In this document: piece after piece, positions 25,383-39,200 of the stretch
Layout: each line of letters opens with the position of its first letter
Position numbering within the stretch: the first letter of the stretch is position 1
From: Druceiella hillmani
Lineage: Eukaryota; Arthropoda; Insecta; Lepidoptera; Hepialidae
Assembly: GCA_039881145.1 (NCBI GenBank)
Contig: JAYKKI010000015.1
Span: forward strand, 30,421,001-30,485,000
Direction: 5' to 3'
DNA length: 64,000 bases
Program-made: the position numbers and the translations under genes
Notes under the pieces: model-generated
What the model was told of the DNA's origin: nothing
Seen by the model: only the letters and a program-made list of their open reading frames with translations
Database searches by the model: none

Positions 25383-25774
25383 AAATAAAGAATTCATTGA
25401 ATATATTTGGCGTTAATTTTGTAGAAATTCATTATTCACAATTTAATGAAACTACGTGATATAGTATTATTTCTACTTTCTTCAATTTCTTTTTTCGGTG
25501 TAGGTTTTATTATATTTCCGAGAGTTATAAAACCTACACCGCGCCCCTGCAATAAACTCACTAACATAGGCAGTGGAAAAACCCGTACAAACCCGGCTTC
25601 TGCTATTGTGTTTGAAACATATAAACGCTGTTGGATGTTCCTAAGAGTTAATCTTTGCTAATATCCCATCTGGAGATGTTGTAATACAACAAAACCTAGG
25701 TCGTGGTAAAGAAATTAAAGAAAATAGAAATAATACTACATCACGTAGTTTCATCTAATTGTAAATAAAGAATT
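25383..25774. mobile_element. Foldback element, copy A, with 12-bp target duplication
   Basis: The element (25395-25762) is flanked by the direct repeat AAATAAAGAATT on both sides. Its left arm has GAATATATTTGGCGTTAA, then ATGAAACTACGTGATATAG and TATTATTTCTACTTTCTT. The right arm is the reverse complement, ending CATCTAATTGT. Between the arms is about 190 bp of unrelated sequence that includes a hairpin with GGTGTAGGTTTTA arms. It lies about 400 bp upstream of the SLC25A17 start codon. No coding capacity was seen. Confidence 0.8.
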
Positions 25775-26182
25775 GTAAAACTAACATAGAAATAAATAAG
25801 CCCATGATTTTATTATCATCTGATCAAAGCTCCAAGTTAGTCATCCATATTTATTTTCTATCCTTTAGAACATCATCAATTGCACAGTAAAACCATTTAC
25901 TTAATTATAAAAAGTTTTTTACCTATATATTTAGCTGAAGTGTGTACTATCATTTAGTATATGATCTGTGTATTATCATGTCCATTACCATAGATAAAGT
26001 ACAGAAAACGAGATGTAATATTTACTATGGCAATTAATACTTGGCATAGGCGAATAGTGCGAGGCGAATAGTTAGTCGGTAAAATGTATGATGGTGGAAG
26101 ACAAGTTTTAGTCGAATTCAAAATCTTTTAATAAATCGATTTTTTTTTAATTCGAATAGTCCAAAGTCTCTAAGAAAATTTT

Positions 26183-29100
26183 ATGATGAATTCATCAAAA
26201 GAAGGATTGTTTAGCTATGATACATTAATTCATGCTGTAGCAGGCGCAACGGTAATATTTTGCATTAAACGTAATTCAAATTATTAAATGTAATAATATG
26301 AGATACACATGCTGTCATAATGATCTTATTTATTCAGCTGTGTCATCGAGTTAATTTAAATAATTAATACTGTAATAACATAAACTGTAATTATATTACT
26401 TATGGATAGTTAAATATCATTGTTAATTGCACATGTTTTATTCCTTAATGGTCAGAATGAAAAATGCAACAAATCGCCGGTGTTATTTAAGATGTTTATA
26501 TATGAAACGATAATTTACAATTTTATCATTCATAAACTATTTGAAAATATTTTTTCTCAATACTAAAATAAATTGGTGAAACGCTATGGGGTTACTTATC
26601 GGTGGTTATAATACGAAAGAATTTTTATTTCAATATAATGTCGATTAATTTTTATCAGTAATTTTCCATTTAATAGTCTTAGGTTTACGAAAAATAATTT
26701 AAAAACTAATTACTTTTTTTTAACAATAGCTTAGCAAACATTTTTCTAATGAATTTCTACTTATTAAAGATTATTTTCAAAGCTGCGAAAGAGAATTACT
26801 AGAACGCCACCAATTAATTCATTCTATATGGATAGAATCAAATTACTATGTGGTATGGACAGTTCACATTCATAATTTTTCCGTTTTGGTTATAATGCAT
26901 TCTCTACATAAATATATAAATTATGCTGTATATAAGTACACAGTGTAATATATTATTTAATATCAGAAAAGTAAATTTTTCTTAATTTTAATTATGATGG
27001 TTATACAAATAAGTACTTTTTTAAATATGAATGAAGTACCTAATACTTTTCATTACACATTTTTTATTTTATTCAAACCGAATTAACAAAAAAATGATCT
27101 TAAAAGCGTTGCATATTCAGTAATGTTACTTTGCAACAAGTATTATTCATTGTGTAAAAAAAGGGCGGTAATAAAAGGAAGTTATGATTCATTAAAAAGT
27201 TTACTGCTTACATCGACAGCTTTACTAAGCAATTTATTTTACCATTGGAGGATGATAGGAATAAAAATGAATAGAATGTTAAAAAGTATAGTGATTGAGA
27301 GCAGGCACTGCATAACGAAGAGGTTATAGTGATGATAATGCATTGAAATGTTGGATTTTTTATAAGCAAGGTCAAATGTATATGATTGCAATCATATATT
27401 TTTGGGATATCTTCATAAATATTTGAGTATTATCTTGTATTGTTTTACAGTATTTATTGCTTAATTTCAGGGAAGTATCATTGGAATGACTGTATTTTAT
27501 CCACTTGATACAGTGCGATCACGGTTACAATGTAAGGCAAATCAAATTTAATTTTTTATTCTATTAACTCTGATTTTTTACTTTTTTTATTTGATGAATC
27601 CAAAAATTATTTTAATATTTCAATTTGTCATTTTTAACACGTTTTTATTAACTTTACTTATATGTGTGTAACAATGTAGTGGAATCATTCAAGTAAATTT
27701 TCACCCAAATTAAGGGATCCGAATTTAAATTTTTGCACACGTATCAACAATCACAACATCTACAAAATAATAATTAAAAGAAATTAAATTATAATAAAAA
27801 AACCTAAAAAACATATGAACTGATAATTAAAAATGAATCTTTAATTACAAAGATTTTGGTCAAGAGTGAAAGGACGTCTCTGATACAAAAAAAATAACTT
27901 TAAGGTAAAAAAAGGCGTGGGTTGCTCTCAACTTACATTTTTATAATAACCCTTTTGCTTTTAGAAATAGCTAGAAATAAAACAGTTTTCAGAATTAAAT
28001 GAAAGTACGTGATGTAGTATTATTATCCATATTAGCAAAGGTCTTTGCTAATAACCCACCTGAAGATGTTGTAATACAACGAAACCTAGGTCGTGGTAAA
28101 GAACTTAAAGAAAGTAGAAATAATATTACATCACATACTTTCATTTAATTGTGAATAATGAATTCCTACAAAATTAACACCAATTATATTAAATCAAGTC
28201 TCTGATGACAAAACATTTTTTTATATAAAAGTCTAAATATAAAACTCTTGACCAAAATCGTTATAGTTCAAGATTATTTTTTATTTCTTAGTATGTACAA
28301 AAGTGAGTTTTTTAGTATTTTTAAACTATCATTGTTTAAAATTCAAAATCATGACTAAGTTGACACCCACTATCTAGATTGTATGCAGAACATTATTCAT
28401 TTTATTATTAGTGATATTGCAATGATAAGTATATTTTATGATAGCGTACATTGCTTTTATCAATGAGTAAAATTTTATAGAAGTCTAATGACTTCAGCCA
28501 GCCAGTATATAAAAATATTGCAGCATTGCTGGTATTTGTGCAATATGCAGCATTCTAGTATTTGTTTTATTTTTATCATTTGGAGCTACATAGCTAGTAG
28601 TTTCATAGCCTTTGATTAATACTTTCTTCATTATTTGTAAAATTAAAGACTTTTAGCCGAGATCCTTGAGGCTAATTTGCTGTGGGTTTAGCCAAACACT
28701 ATTTTGTTTACTTTTAACAAGACCAACAAGTCCAATAATATTATCAGTAAAATAACACAGTTCCTACTTTATTTGAAATTGATGCGTACACAAATAGCAA
28801 AGTGTGAAATTTGTTAAACATGCTGAAGGTCATAAACACGCATATGACGGTATATATGTTTGTGACCGAGAATACACGTCAAATAATTTACTTACTGGCT
28901 CCATTTAATGAGTAGTTTTCATCATTCTTGTATAATGTTATGAATAATGCAATTCTATTGAATAAATTTAGTTTTTTGATTCATCAATATTAAAAAAAAT
29001 TAATTCCTTTACAGTGGAAGAATCATCTAAGTTGAAGGGAAACTCATGGGAAATAGCTAAGGATATTGCATGCAAAGAGGGTGTGGAATCACTCTACCGT

Positions 29101-29739
29101 GGAATCATTCCAGTTCTACAATCATTGTGTGCTTCAAACTTCGTTTATTTTTATTCTTTTCATGGTTTGAGGAAGTACTTTGAAAACTCTAGTCAATCTG
29201 CTTTGCGAGATCTATGCCTTGGAGCTACAGCCGGATGTATAAACGTTATATTGACAACTCCTTTATGGGTTGTTAATACTAGAATGAAGATGGAAAAGTC
29301 ACAATATTCATCTCTGCTAAGCGGACTGTCAGAAATTTGCCATAAAGAAGGTTTTAAATCATTGTGGTCTGGTACCTTGCCATCCTTAATACTTGTTAGC
29401 AATCCAGCTTTACAATTTATGGCATACGAAGCTCTCAAGCGTCGAATTGTGTCAAACGGCACTTTATCCACACCTACAGCATTCCTTCTAGGTGCAATAG
29501 CAAAGGCTTTTGCTACAGTAGTTACCTACCCGCTGCAACTTGGTCAAGCAAGATTGCGGGCTGGCCTGGGCATGACATATTTTATTCGTGAAGCGAAGCG
29601 AAATCCAAAGATTTTGTTTAAAGGTTTAGAAGCCAAAATTATGCAAACAGTATTAACAGCAGCTCTAATGCTTGCTACTTATGAGAAAATTGCTCGATTT
29701 GTTTTAACACTTTTGCGGAGATCTAAACATTTAAATTAA
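26183..29739 (+). CDS. SLC25A17: Peroxisomal membrane carrier PMP34 (SLC25A17), complete 3-exon gene
   Basis: This mitochondrial-carrier-family protein of the peroxisomal membrane is known in the family to exchange CoA, FAD and NAD-type cofactors. Exons 26183-26251, 27471-27531 and 29015-29739 join in phase to 284 residues plus stop (human 307). The three carrier repeats are visible: PLDTVRSRLQ in exon 2, PLWVVNTRMK at the end of helix 3, and PLQLGQARLR at helix 5. PMP34-specific blocks include SLCASNFVYFYSFHGLR and KGLEAKIMQTVLTAALM. The start is the first of two adjacent ATGs (MMNSSKEGLFSYDTLIHAVAGA); the second is equally possible. Introns are 1.2 and 1.5 kb, and intron 2 holds a foldback element at 27992-28190. 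The stop lies about 45 bp before a MITE that carries AATAAA at 29859-29864, so that element may supply the poly(A) signal. Confidence 0.95.
27992..28190. mobile_element. Foldback element, copy B, in SLC25A17 intron 2
   Basis: In the opposite orientation to the other copies. It has the ATGAAAGTACGTGATG-type arm at the left and the mirrored arm at the right, plus the segment GAAACCTAGGTCGTGGTAAA. The complete tip GTTAATTTTGTAG with ATTGG is present at its right end. Its centre is a short palindrome (TTAGCAAAGG and CTTTGCTAA), so most of one arm is deleted. No target duplication is evident. Confidence 0.75.
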
Positions 29740-29782
29740 TTGAATAGCTAAGTAAAAAGATGAATATATGTATACCTATATA

Positions 29783-30182
29783 TACACGGTGTCTGGGAAT
29801 AAGTGTCGGACAAAGAAAGACGTTATTCTTTGACTCAAAAATAGTGGATTCTTGTTAAAATAAAATTTAAAAGATGATTTTTTTTCAGAAAATTGAAAAT
29901 AATATTTATAATTATTTGCTGTCTTTTTAATACACACTATACTTGTGCACATTGTTCAGCTCCGCTCGAGGGAATAACCTGCAACCAACTGCGAAGACAT
30001 CGCCACTGCGGGTAAACCCCCGCACTCCGGGCAAGTATTGCGTGTGTTAAAAATAGTTATTGCAATATATTTTTTGCACTCAATTAGAAAAAGGGCCCGT
30101 GTTTTACGTTTTATTTCAGACAATTTATTCCTTTATAGCCAACAAATTACATCTTTATTCGACATCTATTCCAGGAAACCGT

Positions 30183-30186
<4 letters not shown>
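29783..30186. mobile_element. 390-bp MITE, copy 2, next to the SLC25A17 3' end
   Basis: Inverted relative to copy 1 at 8083-8472. The left end has ACGGTGTCTGGGAATAAG then GTCGGACAAAGAAAGACG. The right end, read inward, is ACGGTTTCCTGGAATAGA. Both copies share internal blocks such as AACACG...TTTCTAATTGAGTGCA. It starts about 45 bp after the SLC25A17 stop and contributes AATAAA at 29859-29864. A long TA tract begins at its right end. Confidence 0.8.
29859..29864 (+). promoter_or_regulatory. Likely poly(A) signal of SLC25A17, inside a MITE
   Basis: AATAAA 120 bases after the SLC25A17 stop, within the MITE. It is the first canonical hexamer I noticed downstream of the gene. Confidence 0.45.
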
Positions 30187-30496
<310 letters not shown>

Positions 30497-31348
30497 GCAT
30501 ACGTATGTATGTACTATACATACACATTATGTAGTATAAACTGGTGATATTGGTGGTTTCGTATTGTCTTATTTTCTAAGATTATAACATTATTTTCACA
30601 GCATGTAGTATTTTAAATGTTTATACAACTGTATAAACTATATTATTAGAAGCATAAAATTTGTTTTAATAAGGGAAAGCACCTCTTTACATGTTAATAT
30701 TGTTTATCTGTACATGCTAGTCAGTGTATATAGGCATCCTTTGCAGTTATGGCTTGTAACTCTTCAAGTAAATGGCCATAATTAAAAAAGATGTAACTCG
30801 AATAAAATTTTGTTCATACTTTTTATAGTTAAAAAATAACATTGTTCATAGGGAACATAACTTTTATACAAAAATTATACCATAAACATTTAAAGATTTA
30901 GGAGCACTTCAGTGTGATATGGCCATGTTTTTTAAAAAGCTATTTTGGAGCTTGAAATAAAACGATATATTTCTGCTTTAATATTTGAAATTGTTACTAT
31001 ATAAATAATTATTTGTGAAATAAGAGTAAAAGCTTTCCATTGGCCATTTATTGAATAGGAATTAAAGATAAGGTATAAGTAGTGTTGCCCCTTGTTTGGT
31101 TCTTTTTTAACTGTGCTGAGCTGCTTAGCACTAGATGTATGACTCGGGGGGGAATAAGAATCTAATATTCCTTTGCATTTTTTGTTTTGTTTACAATTTC
31201 TTTCTGATGTATGCAAACAGTGAGGGAAGCGCGAAGTAGAATCCCATTAATTTAATATTTTTATGTAAAAATACACACAAAAGACTTTATTACCTATGAT
31301 TGTAAAATCTTAATAAAAAGTTAGCCATCTTATACAAGCGCACTTACG

Positions 31349-31611
31349 ATACATGAATTTGCAATTCATATTGTGGTAGGTGATACTGATAGGCGATTAC
31401 ATTAATGACCAGATTATTAGGAATAGTTAATAAATCTGGGGTCGGTTCAATCTTTTGATTAAAAAATATTTTCTTTTTTACAATACACGAATTTGTAATT
31501 CATATTGTGGTAGGTGATACTGATAGGCGATTACATTTATGACCTGATTACTAGGAATACTTAATAAATCTGGGGTCGGTTCAATCGTTTGAGTAAAAAA
31601 TTTCTTTTTTA
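31349..31611. repeat. Two-copy tandem duplication, period 134 bp
   Basis: Copies at about 31349-31482 and 31483-31611 share long blocks such as ATTCATATTGTGGTAGGTGA, TACTGATAGGCGATTACATT and AAATCTGGGGTCGGTTCAAT, with a few substitutions. No gene was recognised in it. Confidence 0.85.
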
Positions 31612-32349
31612 GAAAAAACATTGCAGCGGCTGGGACGCATCAATAGTCGTCGTCGATCGGTATTACCTAGAGACAGGTAGTGAAACATCACTGATGTATT
31701 TGGATTGGTGCTATTATTTAATTGAACATTTTACCGTAAATTACCTTGGGTCCTAAAAAATTGCACATCATTGCGGAAAAAATTGTTACTTTTTAGATAA
31801 ATATGACTCGATATGAGTTTATTCCATTTCTTATTTTCGTAGAATTTTCCACGATAACTTTTTTTATAACAATTTTATTGAATTTTATTTTTTATAACAA
31901 TTTTATTGTTTACATCAAAACTCCTAAAATTAGTATTACTTCCTTTGAAAACTTTCATGGCATTGTATCAGACAACTTCTTCATAGTGAGTTCTTTTTTA
32001 TTACTTTTATCAGAAAGTCTGTTCATGTGATTTTGGACGCCTCTATTCATCAAGTTTCAAAATACCTTTATTAGTCACCTTTTGTGAGTTTCTAGCAGCT
32101 TCTCAATGTTTTTAGTAGTTATTTCAGATAAATTTTTAGTTAAGGTTACAATGTCCATTGTTATTTCATCGACACTCGTAATTGACAGACTGGGAGTATA
32201 TTAGAATACCTCTAGTCAGTATAATAGTATAATACCAAAATAACAATGCGTATATTAAACCAGGATTTATAACACCATATGTTGAGGATGCACTATTCTA
32301 GTTTTAAATTTCTCCTATAAACTTACAAATATGTATTTTTTAAATATGT

Positions 32350-32545
32350 TGTCGCCATGGTGTGTTTGATATCGTAAAGCGTCCTGTCTATGACGGCGTG
32401 GTGCATCGCAGGTTCGATTTCTGGCCATTTGTCGAGCGGGGCCAGACTGGTGGCCTATGGTTGGCTGTAAAAGATTGCTCTAGTAGCAATAAGTCCACTG
32501 TATGTATCAATTAGATACATTAAAGTAGATAAATAAATAAATTTC
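32350..32545 (+). mobile_element. tRNA-type SINE
   Basis: A GC-richer block has a good Pol III B box (GGTTCGATTTC, 32411-32421) and an A-box-like region about 50 bases upstream. A body region with GGCCTATGGTTGGCTGTAAA follows. It ends in an (AAATAA)n-type tail at about 32530. This arrangement is typical of insect SINEs. A clear target duplication was not found. Confidence 0.65.
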
Positions 32546-33192
32546 ATTCGATTATATTATTGGGTTGCGAGCAAAAAGAAATTAAGACTAATTTGAAATA
32601 ACATTTACTTTGTACTGAAGAGTATATTTTTGGTATAAATGTTTATTGAAATTTTTATTCACTCAAATACTTGAAATACTTACATGCTCGGGATGATTTC
32701 AGCACCATTTAGAAAGAATGTGTAAATAAGTTGGTACATGAAAAGTGTTTGTGTCCAACGCATAAAACATATGATAGCTAAAACTATGTACTAAATCTCT
32801 AAAAATTAAACTACGTACTAAGTTCTCTATTCAAACTAGTCATGATAATAAAAATTATGTTGATATGTAAAGTTATGTTGGTACTTTTAAGCATCATTTT
32901 TTTTATTTATAAAATTGTATAAAAAATTGAATCGACAATAGTGCACTTAACAAAAATACTTCCAAGTGTAAATAATGAGTATTGTTGCTTCAATTATATT
33001 GTGTTCTAATGGAATAAAGTAATTTAAAGTGAAAAATCGTTATTATTATTGACTAAATTGAAAGCTCAGTCTGGAAAATGCCTACTTAGAGTTTTCTCGA
33101 ATATTATTAGTGGAAATTTGAATATTTGTAAAAATTAAATAAAACAAAGCGGTAAGTAAATATGAAAAATATTTATTACAGCAACACAGTAT

Positions 33193-33198
33193 TTTATT
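33193..33198 (-). promoter_or_regulatory. Poly(A) signal of NUP160
   Basis: AATAAA on the minus strand, 18 bases after the NUP160 stop codon. A second AATAAA lies at 33172-33177. The close spacing implies a very short 3' UTR if the first is used. Confidence 0.5.
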
Positions 33199-33215
33199 AA
33201 CAAAAAAAAAAAAAT

Positions 33216-36200
33216 TCATGCATTTATTGGAAACTTGATTTTTGCACTTTTCATGTCTTCTGATGTCCTTGTAACCACTTCTATGTAGCTCTCAATTAAT
33301 TTATTCAGCTCTTCATATACCTGAAAATAAAATTATATTTACACAACATTTGTTTTTATACAGAGCAGTACTATGTGACTTACACTTTTATTCTACATGC
33401 TTTATGGTTGACTGAGTAAGGATTCTTGTAGCAATATGTATACATGATAATGAGACTTTGAATTTAGTTATGTTTCAAGTAGAATGAAATAAATTCTGAA
33501 ACCAAAACTTTTATCAGACTGCTTCATTTACTTTATACTATCTTTGACTACTGTAAAGGAAGCATTATTTATGTAGCGCAACACTTCATTTACAATGATA
33601 CAATAATAAAACTATGGTTTTTTGAAAAAAATATTATGAAACCTAAATTTCAATAATCTATGGTTTCATGAAAATGCAGAAAGTCTAAAGTGGCAGCCGT
33701 AAAATAAAAAGTATTTAGTAGAATGTATTACATGCTTAACTTAAATTATATAGCCAAATATTTATCTTTTAAAACTCCTATGATATGATCCAAGCAACAT
33801 TTTGGATAAAACATTTTTTTAATTAAAAATATAAAATATTTTGATAATTTGCCAGATGCATCAATTTAAATTATCTTTTATGGAAGTATTATAAAGAGGT
33901 ACATATGAAACTTTGAATAATTTATATTCGGATAAAGAATATAAATAGACTTGTAGTTCAAGTTTGAGTTTACCCCTTAAGAATTGGTTTTCATATATAA
34001 CACCCAGTATGAAGTTTCATGAATAGTAAAATCAGTAGCTCAGAGCGTTAAAAAAAAGTGTAATGAGCTAATTTCAGGTACATCTTTAATTGACATATCG
34101 GATTATTTACTGACAGTTGTGTCATTTATTTTGGCTGAAGTATTGCATTTAACTAAAGTAGTAAAATGAAAACAAGGAAAAAAACTACACGGAAACGGAG
34201 AAAAGGCTATTGTTGCATATATTTGTCTTACAAAGATATAACTGAAAATAAACGCACCGACGGAGTAAACGTGAAGATGAATAAAATGGTGAGATATCTA
34301 TATAATGCTAGTGGTATTATTAATGAAAGGGTAAGTACAGTCAATGTTCACGTTTATAAAGGAAATAGAATTTATTTATTGAAAGGCTCAGAAAACAAGT
34401 AACAGTAACGTATATGTATAATAAAAAGAACAAAGAATAAAACGTGACAGTATTTATGTATATATTTCCAAGGGTTACTTGTATTATTAAATATATTACA
34501 AAATGTATTGGATCAATTATTGAAATTAGTATTAACTTAGAATTTGTTTGTTCAGTATGTAGAAATTATATTATTTCTACAACCTGAAGAAAACACTGAT
34601 TCTATCGTAGCTGGTTTTAATTTATAAATAATATATTTTGTTGAGAAACAGTATCCCGAAGAAACACAAGCCCGAGAAGCGAAGGCTCGTGCTGAAGTTA
34701 CAGAGGCAATTGAAAAATAAATGAAATACATTTTTAGATTATTAATTTTTTACTTATACATTTTTATCATATTTTGTGTTTTTAAAGATTTTTTCTTAAT
34801 TCATTTTAATTTTTTGTATACCTGTATACCCATTTATACACTTTTTGTACTATTTTTATTTTCATTACTTTTGTTTTATAAATTTTTCTGCTCATATTGT
34901 ATTTTATTTTATATTTCTTAAATTTCACAGCAGACAGTTCAATTTTTAATAATAAATCATATGTCATTATTTTGTTGTGTGTAGAAAGGCAGTGTAGTAT
35001 GTTGTTTAAAACATTTAAAACCTAAAATTTTAAAAATTTAATTTTTGATCTTGTACAAAAATGGTTGGTTATTACTAGTCAGATTTTTCAATAATAGAAT
35101 TTTTGAATTCCAATTCAGAATACTAATAAATAACTTTTCAAAATACAATATATGTTTTTATAAGAATTGATTAAATTACCAAATGTGAAAAATAAGTATT
35201 AATAACTTCCTAAATTAAAGCAGTGCTAAGGCAATTTATCCCCGATTTCTAATTGGTGCTACTTTCCTGTAGATACATATAATGATACAAGTTCTGTGGA
35301 TACAAGTAACTGTAATATTATCTATACATTTGAAAATGAATTACATGAAATTAAATATTAGGGGAATGAGATTATTACAAAGGAAAAATGTCACAAATGA
35401 TACAGTTTTCAAACCTTTTCAATACATATAAATACCAGTTATGGGTGATGTCATTCCAGTTGATAAAGAATTAATACAATTCGAATAAATATGAATAAAA
35501 GTATATATATGCTTTTACTATCATAAGAAATGCGTTTATTTATCCTTTTTACCTATTTTATACATTCCAGGCAATCATACTTAAGGAGTAAACTCCAGTT
35601 GCGCATCAGAGTTGACACGCACATTTTTTTTTATTTTATATAAATTAGCACATTCAATTCTTTATTACCCAAAATTAATTGATTACGACTAGCTTTTGGC
35701 CGTAGTTCCAATTGCATAGAAATTGTGATGTTGAATTTTAGTTTAAATATGACTTCTCTAGTAACCCAACGCCGTTACTGTCTTCAAATTCATACAACTT
35801 CTGGTTTGCCTGCACTCGTCATAAATATTAATATAGTAAAGTAACCTCAAAACCTACACTAATAGTGCCTTCACAAAAACCTAGAATAAACAAACCTACA
35901 CAATGGCAAAAATCACATCAATGTCAATCCAGTAGAACCCAAGTAACACACAAATGTAGATAAGAACGTAAAAATAAGAATATATCAGTCTGATTTCCAA
36001 TGATGCATTCATTGTTTCACATATGCATACTAAATTTTATATAACACCAATTAATTGTCGAAAGCTAATAAAGTAAGTTAAGAGAATCATAAAATGAACA
36101 ACTAAACGGTCAAATAATTCGAGTCGATTGAGTGAATTGGTAATTGCGTAATCTCGTAATTGCATCATGAGTATTTGAACACAAGTAAAATTGCAAAACG

Positions 36201-39200
36201 ACAATTACTTAAATAAATACCGCAGAAATATTTTGCAATATTTTTTGTACTGTTCACACATTTTGTTCACAAGTTTTTTTTTAAGTATTATTCATCTTAT
36301 TTTCTTAGAGTCTAGGGATGACCAATTTCAATTGTACTGTCTATCACATTATCGGTTAATATCTGGAAGATAATTCACAATATGATTTATAATTGATTTG
36401 TAATATAAGCTAGTTGATCATGACATTATAACTTTTACTGTGTAAAGTATATCACATGTTCATTATAAAAATCACACAGAATTGCACGACTAGAGTGGGA
36501 ATAACTCTCGTGTGGGAAAGCTGGATATGGTTTCATGTCGAGTAATGCCCGTATGTATGGCCAATGTTGTCCACCCTGTGGGATGTTGACATCTAGATAT
36601 GAACATGTTGACGATATCAATTTCGTGTTAACTTTTTAAAACACAAATGTAAATGTGTTTATTGTCAAACATTCAGCCAACTGTTATGCTCGTCACGGTC
36701 GCTCAAGTGTGTATTAATCATACAATATTGTAGATGCTTTGTAGCCACTCCCATGTCTTAGTCATGCAACTTGAGTAACGCTTTAGTATAAGATTTATGT
36801 AGGACAACTTTACGTAGGATGTAATAGATAAATTTGTTTCATTGAATATAGAAAAAATGTCATATCAATAACATACTGATTTAATATTAAAGTTTTACGA
36901 AATTAATTTATACCTGATTTTGAATATATTTGGCGTTAATTTTGGAGAAATTCACAATTAAATGAAACTACGTGATGTAGTATTATTTCTACTTTCTTTA
37001 TGTTCTTTACAACGACCTAGGTTTCAGATAGGTGTTAAGATTCTTATCTTATGCTTAGATTCTTATCTTTAGCTATTAGCAAAGATTTTTATCTTTGCTA
37101 GTAACAAACCTGAAGATGTTGTAATACAACGAAATCTAGGTCGTGGTAAAGAACATAAAGAAAGTAGAAATAATACTACATCACGTAGTTTCATTTAATT
37201 GTAATTTATACCTCTTTGCATTCTTCATCGTCGGAATGACACTCGAGTTCAGCTACGACTTGATCAATCACATTAAGGGGGCACCACAGAGATCGCGAAG
37301 TTGGCATAAGTGGCCCTTGAAGTCCCACGATATTGTGGCAGCTACCCAGCATAGTGCCGAGTATTTCCTTTGCCGCCTGCGCTGCCTCCAACACATAGCC
37401 ACTTTGTAGCAGTGTTCGTGTGCACTCTGATATATTCGTCATCTAACAAAATTAACAAAAATATCACAGTGTTTTTTTACCCCTCAATTATTTAGAAAAA
37501 TTTCTTATTATTCTTTTTACGTAATATGGTTTTATTTATATCTATATAAACAAATAAAGTGATTTTGGAATTAGTTTATGTATATTTTTGACAGAAAATG
37601 AACTTATGTCGAAACTCTTTAAAATTCTTTCTATCCAAAATTATAGGTTACATGAAATTTTTAACATAGAACGGATGGGTTTATTTTTCTCTTTGTGGTT
37701 TTTGGGCACATTTTAAGTGAATTAAATGAATATTTCTATAGTTTTAAAGTGTTCCAACATAATTTATAATACAATTTTAAAAATTTATTTATATACATTT
37801 TCAGTATTTGTTCTGAATGATATTTTGAAAACTGTTCACTATTGTGAAGTGGAATATAACCAATCTAATTTTTCTATTTTTTTCTTCTGAGCTGCAGGCT
37901 GCAGGGCTTTTGAGGATATATTTTCTTTCCTTTTTCCACCAAATAGCTTAAAAATGTGTTGATTCATTTTTCCTGATACTCTACCTGGCAGATTAATTTT
38001 TGGACTATTATTTGTGAGTTGAATTTGGAAACAATTGTATTTTAGTTTCTTTGGAATCAGAGTCATTTACTTGTTAATTGGGAACTACTATATGTACCTA
38101 TACACAAACTATATGTACCTCTGTATTTTACTTCTTGTAAATTACTTATGCACTAATACGCACACTTAAATTTTTTCACATTCGGCACAATTAAATGCAA
38201 GCAAGACCACACTCTGACCATTTTGTAGTTTTATTAGAGGTAGTCACAATTGCCAAAAGTAATAGTGACATTGGTTAAAACAATTACAAAGCAGAGTATT
38301 GTCGATCATTGAAATTACATTGTCATACATATGTAAAATCAATCTCAAATGTGGTACTGTTAGGTATTCAAACAGTTATAAGGATATTGAAAAATGCACC
38401 TATACATTTTCATAAAAGTTATATTTTCTCAAATTCGTAGGAAGGTTATATCTTTGCATAGTATTGACTTAATTTGGTATAAAATAACAAGAAGCAAACA
38501 TCTTGAAGCCGCAGATGAATAGGCCAATAAAATACACAATATTATCACACTTATCTGGTAATATATTATGTAAATATAAATATATAAACTTTACACTTTA
38601 CTGACCTTGTACTTGGCTAAGAGCCAATGAGGCAAGAATTCACCCATGGAGAGCAAACGTTGACACACTGTGTGAAGTAGTGTGCTATGTTCATCCGACA
38701 ACTGCTCAATTCGTAACTGTAACAGCTTCCAACCAGAATCGATGGCATTCTTTTCTACTGTACACCCGCTCACCTCTGTGTGGTAAAATAAACAATGAAT
38801 TTAATACGTGATGTTTCTGTTGGATTCAGAAACTTAATTGATAAATTTTGTAAGATTATTTACAAACAACATGCAACTATTCAATTAAATGCCTATAACA
38901 TAATGTCATCTTAGGTTGATGTGGAGTCTTCGATTAATTTTATATATTGTTAATTTTTTTGCTTTTCATTAAATTGCTTTATCCATATAAATAAGTTTTT
39001 CTAAAGTTCAAACGAACAAGTGTTTAAAGTGCTATGGCATATTTATATGGGCTCTTACTTTTTTGGTAAATATTATAAAAAATACTGGGCATTTTTGCTA
39101 TTGGCATGACATTCACAATTTGTGGGCAGTTCTAACAAAACTTGGTTCTGAATGCTGCTGTTTCAGAAAGGTAATGATCACGTTAGCGAGAAGAAAAAAA

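Noticed and set aside
25446..25661. Plus-strand open frame within foldback copy A
   Set aside because: It runs through the arm and an internal hairpin of the element, and its sequence is dictated by the repeat.
29193..29471. Antisense open frame over SLC25A17
   Set aside because: It mirrors the conserved carrier exon and has no independent features.
34721..34921. Phenylalanine-rich open frame
   Set aside because: Low-complexity AT-rich DNA without start context, splice signals or a recognised membrane protein pattern.
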